64,000 nt of DNA, from the NCBI GenBank assembly GCA_024709225.1, contig JANJXC010000073.1, positions 55,877-119,876 of the forward strand. Direction: 5' to 3'. Source of the DNA: Gammaproteobacteria bacterium (GTDB lineage: Bacteria > Pseudomonadota > Gammaproteobacteria > Thiohalomonadales > Thiohalomonadaceae). Each line of letters starts with the position of its first letter. The first letter of the stretch is position 1. This document shows positions 58,763 to 64,000 of this stretch, in pieces. The notes beneath the pieces are model-generated. The model ran no database searches. It was given only the letters and a program-made list of their open reading frames with translations, and was not told where the DNA came from. Made by a program: the position numbers and the translations under genes.

Positions 58763-58832
58763 CGTAGAAGCGGCTCCGCCGCGATAGGCCCGTCCGTTGC
58801 CATTAAACCATCGCGGCGACACCGCTCCTACA
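58763..58832. repeat. Divergent REP pair
   Basis: GTAGAAGCGGCTCCGCCGC (stem GCGGC/GCCGC) is followed by an inverted ATCGCGGCGACACCGCTCCTAC. It keeps the GTAG head and the paired layout but has a different stem. It lies between the divergent nitroreductase and DUF3579 genes. Confidence 0.75.
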
Positions 58833-58926
58833 GAAAGAGTGGGTCGTGCGATTGTAACTTTTTCCCGGCCTGCCCGTGCAATGCCGCCTATGCTTATTGC
58901 ATCGGCAACGGTACAGAGTTGGCATC

Positions 58927-59226
58927 ATGGACAGGGAGACAGATGACCGCATCATCATCGAAAGCGTGCGCGAGGATGGGCGCGCCTTTCGTCCCAACGA
59001 TTGGATCGAACGGATGTCGGCACTGCTCGCCACCTTCGGTCCCGATCACCGCCTGCATTACGCCAGCAGCGTGCAGCCCTGTATCATCGGCGGCGAGAAG
59101 TGCCTGGTGATGGAACGCGGGCTGGCGCAGAACAATCCTGCCGCCTATGAGTTCATTCTCAAGTTCGCCCGCGACAATGCCTTGCGCATCCAGGAGGAGC
59201 GCCGGCAACAGGCGCGGCCTGCGTAG
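58927..59226 (+). CDS. DUF3579 family protein
   Basis: This small 99-aa cytosolic protein matches the DUF3579 family (DDRIIIESVREDGRAFRPNDWIERMSALLATFG, then SVQPCIIGGEKCLVMERGLAQNNPAAYEFILKFARDNALRI). Its function is unknown. The track opens at 58876, but ATG 58927 gives the conserved start. Its TAG stop is the GTAG head of the following REP array, so the last codons abut or derive from the repeat. Confidence 0.85.
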   Translation: MDRETDDRIIIESVREDGRAFRPNDWIERMSALLATFGPDHRLHYASSVQPCIIGGEKCLVMERGLAQNNPAAYEFILKFARDNALRIQEERRQQARPA

Positions 59227-59505
59227 GAGCGAATACCATTCGCTCCTACAAGTGATGGGGCGGTAGGAGCGGATGGTATCCGCGATGCTGCGCCGGGAGG
59301 GCCCCGGCAGTTCGCGAATACCATTCGCTCCAACAAGTGATGGGGCGGTAGGAGCGGATGGCATCCGCGACGCAGCGCCGGGAGGGCCGCGGCAGTTCGC
59401 GAATACCATTCGCTCCAACAAGTGATGGGGCCGTAGGAGCGGATGGTATCCGCGATGCAGCGCCGGGAGGGCCGCGGCAGTTCGCGAATACCATTCGCTC
59501 CTGCG
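59223..59505. repeat. Tandem REP array with 85-bp period
   Basis: A short REP pair at 59223-59251 is followed by forward REPs at 59263, 59348 and 59433, exactly 85 bp apart. Each is paired with an inverted GCGAATACCATTCGCTCC copy. The spacers (GTGATGGGG and GCGCCGGGAGGGCC) are nearly identical between units, so the array grew by local duplication. Confidence 0.95.
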
Positions 59506-59517
59506 AGCGCGGGACAA

Positions 59518-59543
59518 CAAAAAAGGGCCTTGCGGCCCTTTTT
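59518..59543. terminator. Bidirectional terminator downstream of dksA
   Basis: AAAAAAGGGCC-TTGC-GGCCCTTTTT forms a strong hairpin with A- and T-runs on both sides. On the minus strand it ends the dksA transcript 20 bp past its stop. Confidence 0.92.
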
Positions 59544-59561
59544 CTGTTCGAGACTCGCGCC

Positions 59562-60308
59562 TCAACCCATCTGCTTTTCGCGGATTTCGTCCAGCGTCTT
59601 GCAGTCGATGCACAGGGTGGCGGTGGGACGCGCCTCCAGGCGGCGGATACCGATCTCTACGCCGCAGGAGTCGCAGTAGCCGTATTCGTCCTTGTCCAGC
59701 TTGTCCATCGCCTCGTCGATCTTCTTGATCAGCTTGCGCTCGCGGTCGCGGGTGCGCAGTTCCATGGTGAACTCGGATTCCTGCGTGGCGCGGTCGTTGG
59801 GGTCGGGGAAATTGGCCGCCTCGTCCTGCATGTGGTGCACGGTGCGGTCCACTTCTTCCATCAGCTCGCGCTTCCAGGCGCGCAGAATGTCGCGGAAGTG
59901 CTCCTTCATCGCGTCACTCATGTACTCCTCGCCCTTCTTCTCCTTGTAGGGAGTGAAGGCGCCGAAGCCTTCAACGGAGGACTTGGTCTTCTTGGCCGCC
60001 GGGGCGGTCTTGCTGGCTGCGCTGCTCTTCATGGATGGGGTGCTTTTCTTGCTCGTCGTCGTTTTGGGTTCGGGGGCTGCTTTGGCCGCTTCAGCCTTTT
60101 GCGCCGCAACAGGCTTTTTTTCCGCGACGGTCTTTTTTGCCTCAGCCGGCTTCTTCGCCGGAGCTGCCTTCTTGGTCGCCGCGGGCTTCTTCTCCGGCGC
60201 AGCCTTTTTCGGTGCAGGCGCCTTCTTGGCCGGGGCCGCCTTCTTGGCAGTCGTCGCTTTCTTCGCGGGTGCGGTGGCCTTTTTGGCCGGAGCTTTCTTT
60301 GTTGGCAT
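59562..60308 (-). CDS. dksA: RNA polymerase-binding protein DksA with histone-H1-like N-terminal extension
   Basis: DksA (248 aa here, about 150 in E. coli) enters the RNA polymerase secondary channel and, with ppGpp, controls rRNA and amino-acid promoters. Residues about 105-248 match DksA closely: coiled coil, [11 protein letters not shown] with the tip Asp residues, and a zinc finger CDSC...CIDC near 212-236. The first 100 residues are repeated Lys/Ala/Pro ([11 protein letters not shown] and PEKKP), like bacterial H1-type DNA-binding tails. ATG 60308 follows CAGGAGACAGGC. The tracked extension to 60578 runs into REPs and is rejected. Confidence 0.94.
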   Translation of the reverse strand: MPTKKAPAKKATAPAKKATTAKKAAPAKKAPAPKKAAPEKKPAATKKAAPAKKPAEAKKTVAEKKPVAAQKAEAAKAAPEPKTTTSKKSTPSMKSSAASKTAPAAKKTKSSVEGFGAFTPYKEKKGEEYMSDAMKEHFRDILRAWKRELMEEVDRTVHHMQDEAANFPDPNDRATQESEFTMELRTRDRERKLIKKIDEAMDKLDKDEYGYCDSCGVEIGIRRLEARPTATLCIDCKTLDEIREKQMG

Positions 60309-60438
60309 ACGCCTGTCTCCTGACTGAGCGCAAAAACAAGCCGGCATAAATACCAGAAAAGGGTACACACCTGCAACCAAGGCACGGGTGGGGTAAAGGC
60401 TATTCGGCCCCGTCGCCCCGTGCATCAGGGTATGGCGC

Positions 60439-60683
60439 GCAGGAGCGAATGGCATTCGCGATGGGCTGGCTCCGGCCGGCGGAATAGCGCGAATACCATT
60501 CGCTCCTACCTGGCACAGTAGGCGCGGACCGCGCCCGTGATAAGGCGCCGGGGTAGCCCCGGAGGTCGCGAATACCATTCGCTCCTACAGAACCACGCAA
60601 CCACGGGTCCGTAGGAGCGGACCGCGTCCGCGATGAGGCGCCGGGGCCGCCCCGGCGGTCGCGAATACGATTCGCCGCTACAG
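60439..60683. repeat. REP cluster upstream of dksA and the phosphatase
   Basis: Three to four REP pairs alternate in orientation. Examples are AGGAGCGAATGGCATTCGC, GCGAATACCATTCGCTCCTAC, GTAGGCGCGGACCGCGCCC and GTAGGAGCGGACCGCGTCC. The last inverted copy has a one-base change (GCCGCTAC). The cluster occupies most of the 484-bp gap between the divergent dksA and phosphatase genes. No other feature is visible there. Confidence 0.9.
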
Positions 60684-60792
60684 AGGGGCGCGGGCCGTGG
60701 GTGTTATATCCAAGCCTACTTGTCGGGTTTATTTTCTCAATCGCTCAGGTAAGCTATGCCCCCTTCATGACCACCGACACTACAGGAATCCC

Positions 60793-61557
60793 ATGACCGA
60801 GTTGCAAGCTCTGCTGTTCGATGTGGACGGCACCCTGGCGGATACCGAGCGCGACGGCCATCGCCCCGCCTTCAACCGCGCCTTCGCCGATGCCGGCCTG
60901 GACTGGGACTGGTCGCCGGAGCTGTACGGCGAACTGCTGGCCGTCACCGGCGGCAAGGAGCGCATCCGCTACTATCTGGACCGGTACAACACTGGCTTCC
61001 GCTACGCCGGCGACCTCGACGCCCTCATCGCCTCGCTGCACAAGGCCAAGACGGCCCATTACACCCGCATGCTGGCCGAAGGCGCCATCCCGCTGCGGCC
61101 CGGCGTCAAGCGCCTGATCCAGGAGGCCCGCACCGCCGGCCTGCGCCTCGCCGTCGCCACCACCACCACCCCGGAGAACGTCACCGCCCTGCTCAGGCAT
61201 GCCCTGCATCCGGAATCGGAGTCCTGGTTCGAGGTCATCGCCGCCGGTGATGTGGTCCCGGCCAAGAAGCCGGACCCGGGCATCTATCTCTACGCCATGG
61301 AAAAGATGGGGCTGACCCCGGCCCAGTGCATCGCCTTCGAGGATTCCCGCAACGGCATCCTGGCCTCTCGTGGCGCCGGCCTGGCCACCATCATCGCCGT
61401 CAACGGCTATACCCGCGACGACGACTTCGACGGCGCCGCCATCGTGCTGGACCACTGGGGCGAACCGGGCCTGCCGTTCACCGTGCTGCGAGGCGACGCC
61501 GCCGGGCAGGACCACCTGACTCTGGACCTGGTCAGGCGGCTGCACGCGGCGGGATGA
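60793..61557 (+). CDS. CbbY/GPH-like HAD phosphatase
   Basis: This 254-aa cytosolic HAD phosphatase has LLFDVDGTLADTERDGHRPAFN (motif I with nucleophile Asp). A cap domain follows (about 15-90), then LAVATTTTPENV (motif II), Lys in VPAKKPDPGIYLYA and AFEDSRNGILASRGAG (motif IV). The sequence resembles CbbY, which removes phosphate from xylulose-1,5-bisphosphate in Calvin-cycle organisms. A cbb context is not present here, so the substrate is uncertain. ATG 60793 follows ACAGGAATC; the tracked start at 60697 is too far upstream. Confidence 0.87.
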   Translation: MTELQALLFDVDGTLADTERDGHRPAFNRAFADAGLDWDWSPELYGELLAVTGGKERIRYYLDRYNTGFRYAGDLDALIASLHKAKTAHYTRMLAEGAIPLRPGVKRLIQEARTAGLRLAVATTTTPENVTALLRHALHPESESWFEVIAAGDVVPAKKPDPGIYLYAMEKMGLTPAQCIAFEDSRNGILASRGAGLATIIAVNGYTRDDDFDGAAIVLDHWGEPGLPFTVLRGDAAGQDHLTLDLVRRLHAAG

Positions 61558-61568
61558 GGCAAGACCGG

Positions 61569-61830
61569 TCGCGAATGCCTTCGCTCCTACAGAACCACGC
61601 AACCACGGGCCCGTAGGAGCGGACCGCGTCCGCGATAAGGCGCTGGGTCCGCCCCGGCGGGGGTCGCGAATACCATTCGCTCCTACAGAACCATGCAACC
61701 ACGGGCCCGTAGGAGCGGACCGAGTCCGCGATAAGGCGCTGGGTGCGCCCCGGCGGGGGTCGCGAATACCATTCGCTCCTACAGAACCACGCAACCACGG
61801 CCCCGTAGGAGCGGACCGCGTCCGCGATGA
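61569..61830. repeat. Tandem REP array with 96-bp period, left of the RAYT gene
   Basis: Forward REPs GTAGGAGCGGACCGCGTCCGC (one copy with GAG in the loop) start at 61613, 61709 and 61805, exactly 96 bp apart. Each is preceded by an inverted GCGAATACCATTCGCTCCTAC. The linkers AGAACCACGCAACCACGGGCC and TAAGGCGCTGGG are nearly identical. The array ends 70 bp before the RAYT start codon. Confidence 0.95.
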
Positions 61831-61839
61831 GGCCGCCTA

Positions 61840-61869
61840 TTGGCAGCAAAGTTGTTACTGGGCTATATC
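61840..61869 (+). promoter_or_regulatory. Candidate promoter and leader palindrome of the RAYT gene
   Basis: TTGGCA (five of six) and TATATC (four of six) are 18 bp apart. A perfect inverted repeat (GTTACTG at 61854 and CAGTAAC at 61869) encloses the -10 box and could bind a repressor or form a leader hairpin. Confidence 0.4.
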
Positions 61870-61899
61870 AGTAACGCAGTGACACACAGGGAGGTGTCT

Positions 61900-62367
61900 A
61901 TGAACGACGAGGAACGTCGCCCACACGGTCGTGACTTGCGGAAGGGCCGTCACTCTGGCTTTGGGCAAATTTATTTGCTGACTTTGGTTACCTGGCAGCG
62001 TCTACCCGCTTTCTCCGACCTGGCAACCGCGCGCCTGGCCATACAGGCCATGCATTATCACCACAGGCAGGGTGACGTTGTTTCGCTGGCCTATGTACTG
62101 ATGCCTGATCATATGCATTGGTTAATCCAGCTACAGAACGGAACGCTCGCCGGATTGATGCGGCGATTCAAGGGATACTCTGCATTGCAGGTTAACCGCA
62201 TGCGCATGCAATCCGGCAGGTTGTGGCAGCCGGGTTATCATGATCACGCTTTGCGCGAAGAAGAGGACCTGCGGGAAATCTCTCGTTACGTCATCGCCAA
62301 TCCTTTGCGTGCGGGGTTGGTGGAGCGTATCGGCGATTACCCGCATTGGGATGCGGTTTGGTTGTGA
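61900..62367 (+). CDS. REP-associated tyrosine transposase (RAYT, TnpA_REP)
   Basis: This 155-aa protein belongs to the Y1/HUH single-strand transposase superfamily (IS200/IS605-related). MPDHMHWLIQL holds the H-x-H metal motif, and LREISRYVIANPLRAGLVER holds the conserved Tyr and NPxRAGLV signature of RAYTs. SALQVNRMRMQSGRLWQPGYHDHAL is also typical. Such proteins nick and rejoin REP hairpins in related bacteria. The ATG at 61900 follows AGGGAGG; the tracked start at 61840 is upstream. It is flanked on both sides by the REP family with the GTAG head, the expected arrangement. Confidence 0.93.
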   Translation: MNDEERRPHGRDLRKGRHSGFGQIYLLTLVTWQRLPAFSDLATARLAIQAMHYHHRQGDVVSLAYVLMPDHMHWLIQLQNGTLAGLMRRFKGYSALQVNRMRMQSGRLWQPGYHDHALREEEDLREISRYVIANPLRAGLVERIGDYPHWDAVWL

Positions 62368-62384
62368 GAACTGTGGAGCGACTA

Positions 62385-62557
62385 TCGCGAATACCATTCG
62401 CTCCTACCCGGCTCGGTAGGAGCGGACCGCGTCCGCGATAAGGCGTCCGGGGCAGCCCCAGAGGTCGCCAATGCCATTCGCCCCTACCCGGCATGGGTAG
62501 GAGCGGACCGTGTCCGCGATGACGCAGTGGCTGGCAGGAGCGCGTCGTATTCGCGAT
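62385..62557. repeat. REP cluster right of the RAYT gene
   Basis: Inverted and forward REPs alternate: GCGAATACCATTCGCTCCTAC, GTAGGAGCGGACCGCGTCCGC, GCCAATGCCATTCGCCCC, GTAGGAGCGGACCGTGTCCGC and a divergent AGGAGCGCGTCGTATTCGC. Together with the left array they bracket the RAYT gene. The right cluster is more diverged than the left. Confidence 0.92.
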
Positions 62558-62602
62558 ATGATCCCTGAACGAAGCTGAAACAACCCAGGGAATCCCTGCC
62601 CC

Positions 62603-63799
62603 ATGACTGACGCCCATCCGCCCCGTCTCGCCCACCGCATGGCGGACATCGAATCCTTCCAGGTGATGGACCTGCTGGCCCGTGCCCGCGTGCTGGAAGG
62701 GCAGGGGCGCGACATCATCCACATGGAGATCGGCGAGCCGGATTTCCCGACGCCGGAGCCCATCACCGCCGCCGCCCAGCGCGCCCTGGCCGAGGGCAAG
62801 ACCCACTACACCCCGGCCCTGGGCCTGCCTGCCCTGCGTGAGGCCATTGCCGGTTTCTACCGGCAGCGCTACGGCGTCGGCGTCTCCCCCGAGCGCATTA
62901 TCATCACCCCCGGCGCCTCCGGCGCCCTGCTGCTGGCCCTCGGCGTGCTGCTCAATCCGGGGGAAAAGGTGCTGCTGGCCGACCCGGGCTATCCCTGCAA
63001 TCGCCACTTCGTGCGCTTCCTCGACGGGGCGGCGCGCGCGGTGCCGGTGGATGCCGACACCGCGTGGCAACTGGCGCCGCACCATATCGAACGGTACTGG
63101 GACAGCCAGACCGTCGCCGCCATGGTCGCCAGCCCGTCCAACCCCACCGGCACCCTGCTGGGCCGCCAGGAACTGGCCGCCCTGGCCGGGGCGGTCGCCG
63201 CCCGCGGCGGCACCCTCATCGCCGACGAGATCTACCACGGCCTGACCTACGGCGAGCATGCTGTCTCCGCCCTGGAAGTGGCTGAGGAGGCCTTCGTCAT
63301 CAACAGCTTCTCCAAGTACTTCCAGATGACCGGCTGGCGCCTGGGCTGGCTGGTGGTGCCCGAGGGCTATGTGCGCGAGGTGGAAAAGCTGGCACAGAAC
63401 CTGTTCATCGCCCCGTCCACCCCGGCCCAGTACGCCGCCCTGGCCGCCTTCGAGCCGGAAACCCTCGCCATCCTCGAGGCGCGCCGCGCCGAGTTTCAGC
63501 GCCGCCGCGACTACCTGGTACCGGCCCTGCGCGAGCTGGGTTTCGACGTCCCGTTGACCCCGCAAGGCGCGTTCTACATCTATGCCGACTGCAGCCGGCT
63601 CGCCGCCGACAGCCGGCAGTTCAGCCGCGATCTGCTGGAGCAGGCCGGCGTTGCCGTCACCCCCGGCGCCGATTTCGGCAGCCACCATCCCGAGCGCTAC
63701 CTGCGCTTTGCCTACACCACCGACCTGGCGCGTCTGCAGGAAGGCGTTGAGCGTATCCGTCGCCTGATGGAGGAGATGGGGAAAAATAGGACTGCGTAG
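62603..63799 (+). CDS. Pyridoxal-phosphate aminotransferase (class I/II)
   Basis: This 398-aa fold-type I aminotransferase has HMEIGEPDFPTPEPI and THYTPALGLPALREAI near the N-terminus. ASPSNPTGTLL and LIADEIYHGLTYG hold the Asn and Asp that contact the cofactor. SFSKYFQMTGWRLGWLV holds the Schiff-base Lys. The C-terminal Arg that binds carboxylate substrates appears as YLRFAYTT. It probably acts on amino acids such as alanine, aspartate or a related substrate. The final residues and the TAG stop fall in a 38-bp direct repeat. Confidence 0.92.
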   Translation: MTDAHPPRLAHRMADIESFQVMDLLARARVLEGQGRDIIHMEIGEPDFPTPEPITAAAQRALAEGKTHYTPALGLPALREAIAGFYRQRYGVGVSPERIIITPGASGALLLALGVLLNPGEKVLLADPGYPCNRHFVRFLDGAARAVPVDADTAWQLAPHHIERYWDSQTVAAMVASPSNPTGTLLGRQELAALAGAVAARGGTLIADEIYHGLTYGEHAVSALEVAEEAFVINSFSKYFQMTGWRLGWLVVPEGYVREVEKLAQNLFIAPSTPAQYAALAAFEPETLAILEARRAEFQRRRDYLVPALRELGFDVPLTPQGAFYIYADCSRLAADSRQFSRDLLEQAGVAVTPGADFGSHHPERYLRFAYTTDLARLQEGVERIRRLMEEMGKNRTA

Positions 63800-63853
63800 A
63801 GAGGCAGGACTGAGGGGAAAAAAATAGGACTGCGTAGAGAGGCAGGACTGAGG
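63782..63853. repeat. 38-bp direct duplication at the aminotransferase end
   Basis: A 34-bp stretch beginning AAAAATAGGACTGCGTAGAG is repeated 38 bp later. The first copy contains the gene's final codons and stop. The copies end with AGGACTGAGG, the complement of the CCTCAGTCCT unit in the adjacent heptamer array. Confidence 0.88.
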
Positions 63854-63866
63854 ACTCCCCCACCAG

Positions 63867-64000
63867 CCTCAGTCCCCAGTCCTCAGTCCCCAGTCCTCAG
63901 TCCCCAGTCCCCAGTCCCCAGTCCCCAGTCCCCAGTCCCCAGTCCCCAGTCCCCAGTCCCCAGTCCCCAGCCCCCAGCCCCCAGCCCCCAGCCCCCAGCC
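63867..64000. repeat. Heptanucleotide array CCTCAGT/CCCCAGT/CCCCAGC (runs off the window)
   Basis: Nineteen 7-bp units plus one base are visible. CCTCAGT and CCCCAGT alternate at the left, a block of CCCCAGT follows, and five CCCCAGC units end the window. The array continues past the edge. CCCCAGT equals the STRR1 heptamer described in heterocystous cyanobacteria. Confidence 0.96.

Noticed and set aside
60309-60578. 90-residue N-terminal extension of DksA
   Set aside because: It runs into REP repeats; ATG 60308 has a good ribosome-binding site.
61900-62367. Autonomous IS200/IS605 insertion sequence
   Set aside because: There is no TnpB partner and no IS ends. The gene is single, flanked by REPs and shows RAYT signatures.

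Overview
The window looks like a chromosome segment of a GC-rich, respiring gammaproteobacterium. The tpiA-secG-tRNA-Leu-nuoA-N-tRNA-fMet-rimP-nusA-infB-rbfA-truB-rpsO-pnp order, separate nuoC and nuoD genes, and a DUF2818 gene behind nuoN are known from Xanthomonas-like and purple-sulfur/sulfur-oxidising lineages. I do not assign a genus. Functional names come from protein motifs read by eye.

Layout. (1) 84-1289: triose-phosphate isomerase, SecG and tRNA-Leu(GAG), closed by a strong terminator. (2) 1704-16610: a complete 14-gene NADH:quinone oxidoreductase (complex I) operon plus DUF2818, behind a candidate sigma70 promoter. (3) 16681-25419: initiator tRNA and the translation/RNA operon (rimP, nusA, infB, rbfA, truB, rpsO, pnp), ended by a terminator. 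(4) 25472-40124: small accessory genes (a membrane protein, a STAS-like protein, a thioredoxin-fold protein, a TetR regulator, an MBL/beta-CASP nuclease, a glutamine amidotransferase) and three large signalling proteins. These are a CxxCH sensor GGDEF-EAL protein, a PAS-rich histidine kinase, and a GGDEF-EAL protein carrying a degenerate receiver. (5) 40399-49373: an acetate/carbon-uptake module with acetyl-CoA synthetase, a DnaQ-like exonuclease, two cNMP-CBS-nucleotidyltransferase (DUF294) paralogues, and a DUF4212 plus Na+/solute symporter pair. (6) 49765-56768: two tandem YcgR/PilZ c-di-GMP proteins, an unknown gene, and a CbrA/CbrB-like two-component system (symporter-domain histidine kinase plus NtrC-type activator) with a small membrane ORF in front. 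(7) 57092-63799: gluQ, nitroreductase, DUF3579, a DksA with a histone-H1-like N-terminal extension, a CbbY-like phosphatase, a REP-associated tyrosine transposase (RAYT), and an aminotransferase.

Two repeat systems shape the right half. The first is a REP/BIME family: GTAG plus GAGC followed by a short hairpin, in inverted pairs. It is dispersed and also tandemly amplified with local periods of 72, 85 and 96 bp, and a RAYT gene sits between two clusters. The second is a set of heptanucleotide (7-bp period) arrays of differing sequence (TCCTTAG/TCCCTAG, CCCCAGT/CCCCAGC, CTCGTCC, CGAAACT, and TTCAAGG/TTGAATC). Some are single arrays and others are opposed arms around a unique spacer. Both kinds of repeat often begin inside a gene's stop codon or encode its last residues.

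A regulatory circuit can be read from sequence. The DUF294-DUF4212-symporter operon has a near-consensus sigma54 promoter (TGGTACG-N4-TTGCT), with two perfect GTTAC-N5-GTAAC palindromes about 90-125 bp upstream of the predicted transcription start. The same palindrome lies just ahead of the histidine-kinase operon. This suggests that the NtrC-type regulator encoded nearby controls uptake and possibly itself.
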